This document shows, one piece after another, positions 42,073 to 50,441 of a stretch of DNA of 64,000 nt (positions are counted from its first letter, which is position 1; the number at the start of each line of letters is the position of its first letter). The stretch comes from Sphingorhabdus sp. M41 (GTDB taxonomy: Bacteria; Pseudomonadota; Alphaproteobacteria; Sphingomonadales; Sphingomonadaceae), in NCBI RefSeq assembly GCF_001586275.1, contig NZ_CP014545.1, positions 894,501-958,500 on the forward strand. Direction: 5' to 3'. The notes beneath the pieces are model-generated. The model did not search any database and had not been told where the DNA came from. It saw only the letters and a list, made by a program, of their open reading frames with translations. The translations under genes and the position numbers were made by a program.

Positions 42073-42863
42073 TGACGATCGATGCCATTATCAATTACGC
42101 GGCGCGCACCGATTTTCGCCAGCGCTATTATGCCAATGATCATAGCAAGGATACGGTGGTGGTCGAAGGCCGCTTGATGCCCTTGATCGATGCCAGGGCT
42201 TGCGCGCCGAATCTGGACAAAGAAGGCTTCAAGCTCGTGCACCACGCCAGTGCCGTGACGGATTTTACCGATCGGGCCCAAATTGCCGCGATCCATGCCG
42301 ATGAAATCATCGCGCTGCTCAAGGCTGAAACCGGTGCAGATATGCTCATCGTTTCAGGTCCGGGAATCTTGCGCTTCAGCGAAAAAAGCGCCGAGGCCGG
42401 CGCGCATAACAACAGCATGCCGGCCCGCTTTGCCCATATCGACACCAGTGCGGAAACGGCCAGAGGATTTGCGCAGGCCAGCCAGCCGGAAGGCACCAAG
42501 GTTCGCCGCTATGCCCATTATAATGTCTGGCGCTCTTTTTCAGGTCCGCCGCAGGACGTGCCGCTTGCGCTCTGTGATGCGCGGTCCGTCAGCGCGGATG
42601 ATCTGCTGATCGCCGACGCTCTGTTCGATGAAGCGGGCAAGCCGGACTGGGGCTTCGAAAGCTATCTCATCGCGCATGATGATGCGCATCGCTGGCACTG
42701 GTTTTCCGATATGGCGATTGACGAAGCCCTGATCTTCAAGACCAGCGATTCCGAATATCAAAACCCGGTGCCGCATGTTGCCTTTGATCACCCGCAGGTG
42801 CCGGAAGACTGCCATCCCCGCGCCAGTGTGGAGATGCGAGCCGTCGCCTATTGGTACGACTGA
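42072..42863 (+). CDS. CmcJ/NvfI-family protein (putative non-haem iron enzyme), copy 1
   Basis: 263 residues of the CmcJ/NvfI/AsaB family. Visible family pieces are LIDARACAPNLDKEGFKLVHH, ARFAHIDTSAETA (an HxD pair that would bind iron), YNVWRSFSGPPQDVPLALCDARSV, DDAHRWHWFSDMAIDEALIFK, VPHVAFDHP and SVEMRAVAYWY. Fungal NvfI is an iron/2-oxoglutarate-type dioxygenase; bacterial members are little studied and are sometimes annotated as methyltransferases. It overlaps the aldo-keto reductase stop by one base (TGATG) and ends the lig/pob operon. A second copy lies at 46868-47740. Function in aromatic degradation is unknown. Confidence 0.72.
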
Positions 42864-42900
42864 CCGAGCTTGCGCAGCCAAGCCATTTGCGCTAGAAAAC

Positions 42901-42912
42901 TAACAAATGTTA
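42901..42912. promoter_or_regulatory. TAACAWWTGTTA operator, copy 1
   Basis: TAACAAATGTTA, palindromic apart from its centre, 16 bases before the start of the stilbene dioxygenase gene, where a bound repressor would block transcription or translation. It matches sites at 54656, 59148 and (one mismatch) 61828. Confidence 0.6.
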
Positions 42913-42928
42913 TTGTTGGGAGAGTGGC

Positions 42929-44398
42929 ATGGCAGAATTTCCGGGAACGCCTGATTATTTCGGGCTCAACAAGCCCATTGGTCGGGAATATGATCACACG
43001 GATCTGGAAGTAGAAGGAAAGATACCGGCAGAAGTGGCGGGTACGTTTTTCCGCGCGGTTCCGGATCCGGCCTATCCTCCGTTCATCGAAGATGGCGCTG
43101 CGTCCTTGTCCGGCGACGGCATGATTTCTGCCATAAGGCTGGGTGACGGCAAGGCTGCTATCTCAATGCGCTATGTTCAGACCGAACGCCACAAGGCCGA
43201 GGACGCGGCTGGCGAAGCGATATTCGGTAAATATCGCAATCCCTATACCGACAAGCCCGAGGCAAAGGGGCTGGACCGGACGGTCGCCAACACCACGCCG
43301 ATCTGGCACGCCGGACGGCTGTTGCTGGCGAAGGAAGATGGCAGGCCCTATCGGGTTGACCCGAACACGCTCGAAACCATCGGCTCGCATGACTTTGGCG
43401 GAAAGCTGAAGTCCGAAACCGTGACCGCCCACGCGCGCATCGACCCGGAGACCGGCGAGATGTTCATGTTCGGCTATGAAGCCGATGGCCTTGCCTCGAC
43501 CAAAGTGGCCTATTTCATTGTCGACAAGGATGGTGAACTGACCCGCGAACAATGGTTTGATGCACCCTATTGCGCGATGATGCACGATTTCACGATCACC
43601 GAAAACCATGCGCTATTCCCGATCTATCCGACGACTTCCGACCTCGACCGGCTGAAGGCGGGCGGCGATCACTGGGGTCATGAAATGGAGCTGGAAAGCT
43701 GGGTCGGCGTGATGCCGCGCTATGGCGATGTGTCCGAAATGCGATGGTTCAAGGGGCCCAAGGGCGTGTCCTGTTATCATATGATGAACGCGCATGAAGA
43801 TGCCGACGGACGCATCCTGTTTGATCAGTGCCTTTCCAATGTAAACGCATTTCCGTTCGTGCAGCGCGTGTCGGGGCTCAACATTCCGCCATGGGAAATG
43901 GGCGGCAGGCTTGCCCGCTGGACGCTCGACATGAACAGCGACAGCAATGAAATTGTCGAAACGTCCATTGGTCCATCGGGCGACTTTCCGGTCATAGCGG
44001 CAGACAGGCAGGGCAGGGATTATGACCATGGCTGGATATTGACGATGAACCCCGAAATGCTGGGACCACCAGTTTTTGGGGGGCCGGTTGGCGTGATGTT
44101 CAATATGCTGATGCGCATCGATCTGAATGGCGGACCACCGCAGGCCATGCCATTGCCTCCCGCGCATTGTATCGAGGAGCCTGTGCATGTGCCGTCGACA
44201 CAAAATGGCCATGAAGGATGGCTGGTCGCAGTTGTTGACGAACAGACCGGACCGGAAGATTTCAAACATCAATGCTGGATCATCGAGGCTGGCAATGTTG
44301 GAGCCGGACCGGTCGCGAAAATTTCGATACCGGAGAGGCTGCGGCCGCAAATCCATGGCTGGTGGGTCAGCCAGGCAAAGCTTGACGCTGCCGCATGA
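42929..44398 (+). CDS. Carotenoid-cleavage-type lignostilbene alpha,beta-dioxygenase
   Basis: 489 residues, seven-bladed propeller of the carotenoid oxygenase family. The four iron histidines are His168 (TAHARIDPE), His219 (MMHDFTITENH), His284 (YHMMNAHED) and His476 (QIHGWWVS). Tyr102 and Lys135 (LLLAKEDGRPY) lie one position from the tyrosine and lysine that bind the 4-hydroxyl in lignostilbene dioxygenase, so a 4-hydroxystilbene substrate is likely: it would cut the central double bond to two aromatic aldehydes. A TAACAAATGTTA site lies just upstream. Its stop overlaps the next gene as ATGA. Confidence 0.88.
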   Translation: MAEFPGTPDYFGLNKPIGREYDHTDLEVEGKIPAEVAGTFFRAVPDPAYPPFIEDGAASLSGDGMISAIRLGDGKAAISMRYVQTERHKAEDAAGEAIFGKYRNPYTDKPEAKGLDRTVANTTPIWHAGRLLLAKEDGRPYRVDPNTLETIGSHDFGGKLKSETVTAHARIDPETGEMFMFGYEADGLASTKVAYFIVDKDGELTREQWFDAPYCAMMHDFTITENHALFPIYPTTSDLDRLKAGGDHWGHEMELESWVGVMPRYGDVSEMRWFKGPKGVSCYHMMNAHEDADGRILFDQCLSNVNAFPFVQRVSGLNIPPWEMGGRLARWTLDMNSDSNEIVETSIGPSGDFPVIAADRQGRDYDHGWILTMNPEMLGPPVFGGPVGVMFNMLMRIDLNGGPPQAMPLPPAHCIEEPVHVPSTQNGHEGWLVAVVDEQTGPEDFKHQCWIIEAGNVGAGPVAKISIPERLRPQIHGWWVSQAKLDAAA

Positions 44399-45315
44399 CG
44401 AAAATTGTCATTACCGGCGCGTCCGGTCAGTACGGGCGCTCGGCCACCGACAAGCTAATCGCCATGGGGCGTGGAGAAGATCTGATCCTGATCTCGCGGA
44501 CGCCAGCCAGGCTGGATGATCGCATCGCGCAAGGCTGCACGGTGCGATATGGCGATTTCGACAAGCCGGAGACTTTGGCTGAAGCAGTCGCGGGTGCCGA
44601 CAGGATGTTGCTTATATCCGGCACCAGGGTTGGCGCACGTGTACAGCAGCACAAAGCGGCCGTTGATGCAGCGGCCGCCAACGGTGTGCAGCATATTGTC
44701 TACACCAGCTTCGTCAATGTCGAGGAGGACAATCCCGCGATAGTCACCATCGACCACCGCGAAACGGAAAAGCTGATCCGGCAAAGCGGCTGCAGCTGGA
44801 CCTTCATGCGCGATGCCCATTATGCCGGCGCGATGATCCTGAATGCCGGGCCCGGCTTTATCGCGTCGGGCCTCTGGCAGACGAGCACGGCCGGCGGCAA
44901 GGAAGCGATGGTCTGGCGAGAGGATTGCGTGGCTAGCGCCGTTGCGGTGCTGACCCAGGATGGCCACGAGAACAAGGCCTATCCGATCACCGGACCAAGC
45001 AGCGAAAATTTTGCCGAGGTCGTGGCCATGCTGAACGATATTGTCGGCTGCGCGGTCCAGCTGGCCGAGACGGATGATGACGGCATGTATGCCATGTTCG
45101 ATGCGATGGGCATCCCGCGCGAACCGATTGATGACCAGACAGTCGCCGGCATTCCCTGGAACAGCGATGACATGGTCAGTTTCGAGCGCAGCATCCGCGA
45201 AGGCTATCTGGATATCTGTACCGATGACGTGGAAAAACTGACCGGCAGGAAAGCCCGTTCCGTGCGCCAGATGATCGAGGAAAACCGGGCGTTTCTGAAG
45301 CAGCAGATTCCCTGA
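44395..45315 (+). CDS. NmrA/QorB-like NAD(P)-binding protein
   Basis: 306 residues, an atypical SDR. The N-terminal loop ITGASGQYGRSATDKL binds NAD(P); YTSFVNVEEDNPAIVTIDHRETEKLIRQSG and FMRDAHYAGAM follow as in NmrA and quinone-oxidoreductase-like QorB proteins. There is no clear YxxxK. It is translationally coupled to the stilbene dioxygenase, so it may act on or sense the aldehyde products. Either an oxidoreductase or a redox sensor is possible. Confidence 0.78.
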   Translation: MTKIVITGASGQYGRSATDKLIAMGRGEDLILISRTPARLDDRIAQGCTVRYGDFDKPETLAEAVAGADRMLLISGTRVGARVQQHKAAVDAAAANGVQHIVYTSFVNVEEDNPAIVTIDHRETEKLIRQSGCSWTFMRDAHYAGAMILNAGPGFIASGLWQTSTAGGKEAMVWREDCVASAVAVLTQDGHENKAYPITGPSSENFAEVVAMLNDIVGCAVQLAETDDDGMYAMFDAMGIPREPIDDQTVAGIPWNSDDMVSFERSIREGYLDICTDDVEKLTGRKARSVRQMIEENRAFLKQQIP

Positions 45316-45325
45316 AAAAAGCTTC

Positions 45326-45820
45326 TCAGGTCAGCGCATAATAGCGCAGTAAATTGCCGTCCGGCTTGCGTTCGCCCACGCCAACAAAGACATGGCGGGT
45401 CAGCCAGTCATGCTTGCCCGCGGATACTTCGAAGGTCGGCTGGCCGCGCAGATAATAGTCAGCATGATCAACCGCAGGCCCATTGTCGAAAGCCCATGCG
45501 CGAAGCCGGTTCATCGCGTCGGGGGAACGGCCCCAGAGAAAGCCTCGGTTCTGCATATAGATGATCGTCCCGTCGTCTTCTTCCAGGCAATAGCGGGCAT
45601 CAAAGCGGGCGGTATCATCCTCGCCGAAATGCGCATAGTCACCGCCGGAATTGGGGATCGCCTTGCCGCGCAATCTGGGTCCTTCAAATGTGCCCTCATC
45701 GACCAGCACGGCGCTGCGCATCCCGCCTTGCGGCAAGCCCGGGATACTGAGCACGCGGGTGAATTTGAGCCGGCATTCAAAGGCAAATTCGAGATGCGGC
45801 TTGTCCATGGTCGATAGCAT
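45326..45820 (-). CDS. DUF3237 family protein
   Basis: 164 residues. PHLEFAFECRLKFTRVLSIPGLPQGGMRSAVLVDEGTFEGPRLRGKAIPNSGGDY is the DUF3237 pattern: a beta-barrel-like domain beginning with an F-x-F-x2-L-x-F region and GxxRxxxP-type segments. Function is unknown; members often occur near aromatic or polyketide genes. AAGGGA precedes the ATG. It is the last gene of the six-gene minus-strand operon that begins with ligM and converges on the NmrA-like gene. Confidence 0.78.
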   Translation of the reverse strand: MLSTMDKPHLEFAFECRLKFTRVLSIPGLPQGGMRSAVLVDEGTFEGPRLRGKAIPNSGGDYAHFGEDDTARFDARYCLEEDDGTIIYMQNRGFLWGRSPDAMNRLRAWAFDNGPAVDHADYYLRGQPTFEVSAGKHDWLTRHVFVGVGERKPDGNLLRYYALT

Positions 45821-45832
45821 GTCGGTTCCCTT

Positions 45833-46855
45833 TTACGGTTTGTCTGCAGTGACCAGCGAATAATATCCGCCGCCGGTGCGTTCTGCCTGAACGTTGACGA
45901 AGCCGACGCTTTCCAGAATTTCGGTAAATTCCGGCAGCGAATATTGCCGGCCTCTGGTTCCCAGCAGCATGAGCATGGAGAAGGCCGCCGCGACGAGCGG
46001 CCCGGTGCCATGATCATCCATCAATATTTCATGGAGCATGATCCGGCCTCCGGACGGGAGCGCCGCGAAAGACTTCCCGGCCAGCAATTTGCATGTCTCG
46101 TCCGACCAGTCATGGAATATATTGGAAAAGAAATGGGCGTCATATCCTGTGGGCCAGTCCTGCCGGAACATGTCGACCGCGACAGTAGCGACCCAGTCAG
46201 CAGCACCTGCATTTTCGATATAGCGCTGCGCGGATACGCACATGGTATCAATCTCAAGCACTGTCGCATGGAGGGCAGCATTCGCCTGCGCCATTTCGAT
46301 CGAGAAAACAGCCGAGCCGCCGCCGACATCCAGCAGTCTTTCGATTTTGGAGATTACCGGCAGTTGCGCTACGGCTTTTGCAGCCGCAATACTGTGAGAA
46401 TTCATGAACGCCGCGATATGGTCGGCCATTTCCTGAGGCAGCGCTCCACGCTCCCATTCCTCGGTGTAGGAAAGGCTTTCGGACCCTTTCTCGCCGGTCT
46501 GAAGCGTTTCGACCATCTGCTTGTGCAGCGGCATTGCTTCCTGAAAACTGCCAAGCAGAGGGCCATAATAGCCTTCCGCTTCCGGATGCATCCAGGTGCG
46601 GGCCAGCGCCGTGGAACGCCATTTGCCACCCCGCCGTTCGACCATGCCGAGGGCAGCCAGCAATCCGAGATGGATGCCGAGAGCCCTGGCTTCCGCGCCC
46701 AGCCGTTTGGCCAGAGCCTCTGTCGTCAGTGCTTCACCGGAAATCGCGGCAAATGTGCCGACTTCATCTGCCGCCGTAATGCAGGGCAGAAAATAAGGCG
46801 TTAGCCACAGATCCCAAAATGCACCATCGTCACTCGTGGCGGGTAGCGCGGTCAT
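45833..46855 (-). CDS. SAM-dependent O-methyltransferase (hydroxyindole/caffeate type)
   Basis: 340 residues. An N-terminal winged-helix dimerisation domain (about 25-100) with LGLLAALGMVERRGGKW is followed by a Rossmann methyltransferase domain with RLLDVGGGSAVFSIEMA (SAM loop), VLEID, and NIFHDWSDETCKLLAGK, whose histidine is the usual catalytic base of plant-type O-methyltransferases. It would methylate a hydroxyl, which is surprising in an operon led by a demethylase. It could instead protect toxic phenols or catalyse a SAM-linked non-methylation reaction. Position in the operon: fifth of six. Confidence 0.82.
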   Translation of the reverse strand: MTALPATSDDGAFWDLWLTPYFLPCITAADEVGTFAAISGEALTTEALAKRLGAEARALGIHLGLLAALGMVERRGGKWRSTALARTWMHPEAEGYYGPLLGSFQEAMPLHKQMVETLQTGEKGSESLSYTEEWERGALPQEMADHIAAFMNSHSIAAAKAVAQLPVISKIERLLDVGGGSAVFSIEMAQANAALHATVLEIDTMCVSAQRYIENAGAADWVATVAVDMFRQDWPTGYDAHFFSNIFHDWSDETCKLLAGKSFAALPSGGRIMLHEILMDDHGTGPLVAAAFSMLMLLGTRGRQYSLPEFTEILESVGFVNVQAERTGGGYYSLVTADKP

Positions 46856-46867
46856 GGCTTTCTGCTC

Positions 46868-47740
46868 CTAGTCATTGGTGAAATAGGCAGTGCCGCGAAA
46901 TTCGAAACTGCGGCGCTCGATCGCATCCGGGCGGCTGGTGTCGGGAAAGGCGGTATGCGGCGCGCGCCATGCGCCGCTATGGTCGGAATCGTAGAATTTG
47001 ATGAAGATAATCTCATCTTCCGTCATGTCCGGAAAATACCACCAGCGGTGATCGGGCGAATGGCGGAATATGGTCGCGGCCATCATATCCTCCTCGCCCG
47101 GGATCTCGGCAAACAGGTCATCGCCGGTCGGAATGACATCGACATCGACTTTTGTATTATGCGTGCCTTCCCCGTCCTTAACAGACGGCCCCTCGCAGAG
47201 GGCCAGGGGCCAGTCCTGCGGTGGTGGCGATAGCACGCGCCATAGGGAAAAGCAGATGAAGCGATCATAGCCTTTGCCGTCGGGCCGCTGCGCCCGATAG
47301 AGCATCTCCGCCAGCCTGTTCGCCGACTTCTCGGTGAAGTCGACATGGGCTTCGCCAGCCGGCGGCTGCATTTCCTTGCTGGTTTTTCCCGATGTGCGGA
47401 TCATTCCGCCCATCGGAATGACAAGATCGGCACCGGTCATGCGCTGGACCACTTGCTGCACCTGTTTGGCATATTCGCCGTCGGGTCCGTAATTGGCGGT
47501 CCAGTCTTTTATGTCGGTGTGGTGCCGGTCGATGGCAAAGCCATGTTCGTCGAGCGTGAATGGCCCGGCCAGTCGCGCGTTCCTTATTTTTACATCATAA
47601 GGCGCATATTCGCCGGTATTATATTCTTCGCCGGGTGCCCAGAAACGGCGGTTGATCAGCGAAGTCGGCAACAGATACTGGATCTTTGCGTCAATTTCAG
47701 CGGTGGCGGGACTCAATGCGGCGTCGCTATCAGCGGTCAT
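46868..47740 (-). CDS. CmcJ/NvfI-family protein (putative non-haem iron enzyme), copy 2
   Basis: 290 residues. It resembles the protein at 42072-42863: DVKIRNARLAGPFTLDEHGFAIDRHHTDIKDW, GEAHVDFTEKSANRL (HxD), FSLWRVLSPPPQDWPLALCEGPSV, SPDHRWWYFPDMTEDEIIFIKFYDSD, PHTAFPDT and RRSFEFRGTAYF. It is the fourth gene of the ligM operon, between an NTF2-like gene and the methyltransferase. Divergence from copy 1 is considerable, so the two probably act on different substrates. Iron/2-oxoglutarate chemistry is inferred from NvfI. Confidence 0.72.
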   Translation of the reverse strand: MTADSDAALSPATAEIDAKIQYLLPTSLINRRFWAPGEEYNTGEYAPYDVKIRNARLAGPFTLDEHGFAIDRHHTDIKDWTANYGPDGEYAKQVQQVVQRMTGADLVIPMGGMIRTSGKTSKEMQPPAGEAHVDFTEKSANRLAEMLYRAQRPDGKGYDRFICFSLWRVLSPPPQDWPLALCEGPSVKDGEGTHNTKVDVDVIPTGDDLFAEIPGEEDMMAATIFRHSPDHRWWYFPDMTEDEIIFIKFYDSDHSGAWRAPHTAFPDTSRPDAIERRSFEFRGTAYFTND

Positions 47741-47752
47741 TCTCTAATCCTC

Positions 47753-48145
47753 CTAAAAGTCCAGGCTGCCCCTTCGCTCGACAAAGCGCCAGCCGTCAGC
47801 CGTCAGCGTCAGGCGATCCTGATAGCTGCCGACTTTTGGTGCCTGGTCGGGGCCGGTGAAGAGCAATATCTGGCTGGAAGCCGTTGCTGTGCCACCGGGT
47901 GAGACCATGACGCGTATATTGGCGCAGATATGACGCGAGGCTCGTTTCGGACGGGCGCGAAACGCTGCCAGAATCGCATCGCGTCCTTCGACAAAATCAT
48001 CGGGTGCAGTGGGCCTGCTCATCCGGCCGTCCGCCACATAAAGCGCGGCGACCGCAGTCCAGTCACCCGCATCAATCAGCGCCGCATAATCGATGATCAA
48101 TCGCTCACAGGCGCGTTCCGCGATCAACAGGTCCACTGCATCCAT
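47753..48145 (-). CDS. NTF2/SnoaL-like protein (small)
   Basis: 130 residues, one SnoaL-type cone-shaped alpha+beta barrel: ERACERLIIDYAALIDAGDWTAVAALYVADGRMSRP, EGRDAILAAFRARPKRASRHICANIRV and DRLTLTADGWRFVERRGSLDF are the standard pattern. Family members act as isomerases, dehydratases, aldolases or lyases, often without cofactors. It overlaps no gene, but the gaps are only 5 and 12 bases within the ligM operon. Role possibly in breaking or rearranging an aromatic side chain. Confidence 0.8.
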   Translation of the reverse strand: MDAVDLLIAERACERLIIDYAALIDAGDWTAVAALYVADGRMSRPTAPDDFVEGRDAILAAFRARPKRASRHICANIRVMVSPGGTATASSQILLFTGPDQAPKVGSYQDRLTLTADGWRFVERRGSLDF

Positions 48146-48150
48146 CGGCG

Positions 48151-48861
48151 TCAGTCCTTGAACCCTTCGCGGGCGCGGCTGTTGTCCACGACAATCGGTT
48201 CGCCGGTTACCGGGTGAGGATAATGGAAATCGACAATGTCCGTGGCCGGCCAGAGGCGCGGTACCGGGTCAATCAATTCATCGGGGCCCAGCGGATCTTC
48301 CGGGAAACAGGTCGTCGCCATCGGGATGAAGTCGATCGGCGTCTTCTGCCAGCCGTCGGCGAAACTGCCGTGCCAATGCGGGAAATAGCGCAATGCCTTG
48401 ATCTTCCAGACGCCGCTTTCGCGAACATATTCATTCTCGTAAATGCCGCCTTCCCACCAGGCGCGGGCATCGCCTTCCGCCGTTTCGTGCAGGCCTGCCT
48501 GCATCATCGAACGTCCGCGTACCTGGGCGGTCTTGCGATCATTGGCGACATCTATGACCATTTGCAGCTGCGGGTGATCGAGCAGCCAGCCATATTTGGG
48601 GCCATTGTGGCCGGCGGTGAATATATTCTGGAACCGTTCCTTGTACAGGCGCTCTACGCCGGCCCTGCCTTTGTAAATGCCGCCGAGAAACCACACGTCA
48701 CCATCTTCGGCGAACAGGTCGACACATTCGTTATATTGCGATTTGTCGATGAAATATCCGTATGTATATTGAAGTCGTCGGATCTGGTTTACATCCTGTT
48801 CAATCCCCAGTTCATGCTCCAGCTTGTCAATGCGCGCCGTCAGAGCTGCAATCTCAGACAT
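48151..48861 (-). CDS. NTF2/SnoaL-like protein (large), LdpA-like candidate
   Basis: 236 residues. An N-terminal coiled helix (IAALTARIDKLEHELGIEQDVNQIRRLQ) precedes an NTF2-like domain: YTYGYFIDKSQYNECVDLFAEDGDVWFLGGIYKGRAGVERLY, GGIYENEYVRESGVWKIKALRYFPHWHGSFADGW. A C-terminal extension carries PHPVTGEP. It is clearly paralogous to the partial protein at the right window end. NTF2-like LdpA of Novosphingobium removes formaldehyde from diarylpropane lignin dimers to form lignostilbenes; a dioxygenase for that product is nearby, so this is the best candidate for such a lyase. That activity is inferred. Confidence 0.78.
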   Translation of the reverse strand: MSEIAALTARIDKLEHELGIEQDVNQIRRLQYTYGYFIDKSQYNECVDLFAEDGDVWFLGGIYKGRAGVERLYKERFQNIFTAGHNGPKYGWLLDHPQLQMVIDVANDRKTAQVRGRSMMQAGLHETAEGDARAWWEGGIYENEYVRESGVWKIKALRYFPHWHGSFADGWQKTPIDFIPMATTCFPEDPLGPDELIDPVPRLWPATDIVDFHYPHPVTGEPIVVDNSRAREGFKD

Positions 48862-48894
48862 ATTATAACCCTCTCGTTTTATTGTTTATTTTGT

Positions 48895-50298
48895 TTATTT
48901 TGCTGATTTAGTGCGCCAGCTCTCGGCGTAGGCGGTGCGCGCAACTTCCGAATAGGGAGTCGGTGCGACGATCGCCTTGATCGTTACCTGCCGATGCGGC
49001 TCGACGGTCGGCTTGCTGGTGCCGCCATCCGGCTCGCCCCAGATGAAGTCGACCTCGGTGCCCGGCTCGGCATATTTTTCGTCGACCATCGCCAGCGTCA
49101 GCATCTTGCCTTCATTGGCGGTATAGCCGATCCAGGTGGACAGGCCGATCAGCTCGCCGTCGACTTCGACCCGGTCAAACGGATGCATCGCATAGACCGC
49201 GCTCGGGAAGTCTATGAATTTCGCGCGCAGCCCCTCTTTTTCAAACTGGGTATAAATGGCATCTGTCACCGATGCATTGTCGAGCGCCAGCGTGACCTTC
49301 TTGCGCTTGGGCTGCTCTGCCATTTTTTCGAGCGCCGCGCGGCCGATGAAATCATGATCGAATTTCACAAAAAATCCGTAACCCAGATCCCAGGGGCTGA
49401 GATAATAGCCTTCGACGCTGTCGGGAACATAGCTGCCTCCGATGGAGGCATTGGCTTCATAATCCTTGCCGGTCAGCCATTCGCGATAGGGCTTCATCGC
49501 CTCGCCAGTATAGATGGCTGGCAGCGGGGAGGGGATCCAGCCCGATTCGAGCGTGTTGGATGAATAGGTACGGCCGCCGACCAGTTTCATGTCATGCGCT
49601 TTGCCGGCTTCGACCAATGCGCTGTGCACCGCTTCGCGCTCTTCCCAGGGACCCATGAGTTCATATCCGGGCTGACCAGCCATACCGTGCCGCAGGGCGT
49701 GGACTTTCTTGCCGCCAATTTCCATCCAGCACATGTGGAAGAATTTCAGTTCCGGAGCCGGCTTGCCGGTTACATCTTCAATCACCTTGGCGGAATTGGG
49801 ACCTTGCACCTGATAGCGATAGTGCCGCCGGTTTTCCGGATCGGGCCGCGCAGCGGTCCGTTCGTCATAGGTGAGCGTCACGTCATGATCACCGGTTTCC
49901 GCGTGGAAGGTAATCCAGTTCAGCGTCGGCGCTCGGCCGACAAGGTTGAATTTATTCTCGGCCAGATAGAAGAGGATGACATCACCGATCACGAAGCCAT
50001 CGTGGCTGACGGGCACAAACTGCTTGGCGCGGTCCGGGACAAAATTCTTGAAACTGTTGATGCCAATGCCATTCAGAAATTCGAACGCATCCGGGCCTTC
50101 AACCATCAGTTCGGCCATATGATAGGATTGGTTGAACAATACACAGCTGTCATTCCACGCCCGCTGCTCGACGCGCCAGTTGGAAAATTCCGCCGGAACG
50201 CCGGGATAGACATTTGGTCCAACCTGCTGGTTGCGCAAAAGCTCAACGGTGTCGCCCGCTTTTTCCAGAATCTGCTCAAGTGATTGTTGATTTGCCAT
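48895..50298 (-). CDS. ligM: Tetrahydrofolate-dependent vanillate/methoxybenzoate O-demethylase (LigM/DesA family)
   Basis: 467 residues, the length of LigM/DesA (471 in SYK-6), a GcvT-fold enzyme. GVPAEFSNWRVEQRAWNDSCVLFNQSYHMAELMVEGPDAFEFLNGIGINSFKNF, YQVQGPNSAKVIEDVTGKPAPELKFFHMCWMEIGGKKVHALRHGMAGQPGYELMGPWEERE and YYLSPWDLGYGFFVKFDHDFIGRAALEKM are typical. It moves the methyl of vanillate or a related methoxybenzoate to tetrahydrofolate, giving protocatechuate or a catechol. It heads a six-gene operon. Twin 19-bp operators lie upstream, shared with the divergent MetE-like gene. Vanillate versus syringate preference is not decided. Confidence 0.9.
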   Translation of the reverse strand: MANQQSLEQILEKAGDTVELLRNQQVGPNVYPGVPAEFSNWRVEQRAWNDSCVLFNQSYHMAELMVEGPDAFEFLNGIGINSFKNFVPDRAKQFVPVSHDGFVIGDVILFYLAENKFNLVGRAPTLNWITFHAETGDHDVTLTYDERTAARPDPENRRHYRYQVQGPNSAKVIEDVTGKPAPELKFFHMCWMEIGGKKVHALRHGMAGQPGYELMGPWEEREAVHSALVEAGKAHDMKLVGGRTYSSNTLESGWIPSPLPAIYTGEAMKPYREWLTGKDYEANASIGGSYVPDSVEGYYLSPWDLGYGFFVKFDHDFIGRAALEKMAEQPKRKKVTLALDNASVTDAIYTQFEKEGLRAKFIDFPSAVYAMHPFDRVEVDGELIGLSTWIGYTANEGKMLTLAMVDEKYAEPGTEVDFIWGEPDGGTSKPTVEPHRQVTIKAIVAPTPYSEVARTAYAESWRTKSAK

Positions 50299-50365
50299 CG
50301 GTCCATTGCTCCTAAGAATATTTTATGCGCAACAATTTTGGTTGCAAGTTTGACTTTCAATATGT

Positions 50366-50384
50366 TTGTATGTGTTGCATACCA
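50366..50384. promoter_or_regulatory. 19-bp TTGTATG-N5-CATACAA-type operator, site 1
   Basis: TTGTATG-TGTTG-CATACCA, near-perfect inverted repeat (six of seven pairs) in the 143-base gap between ligM and the MetE-like gene. Read on the other strand it ends in CATACAA like the three other copies (50400, 56709, 61789). Confidence 0.65.
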
Positions 50385-50399
50385 GAACGTCAATTGCAA

Positions 50400-50418
50400 T
50401 TGTAAGCAAGGCATACAA
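50400..50418. promoter_or_regulatory. 19-bp TTGTATG-N5-CATACAA-type operator, site 2
   Basis: TTGTAAG-CAAGG-CATACAA, six of seven pairs symmetric, centred 34 bases (about three helical turns) from site 1. The spacing would let two dimers bind the same DNA face. It lies 23 bases before the MetE-like start codon. Confidence 0.65.
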
Positions 50419-50441
50419 AAATATAAAGATCGGGAGATGGG

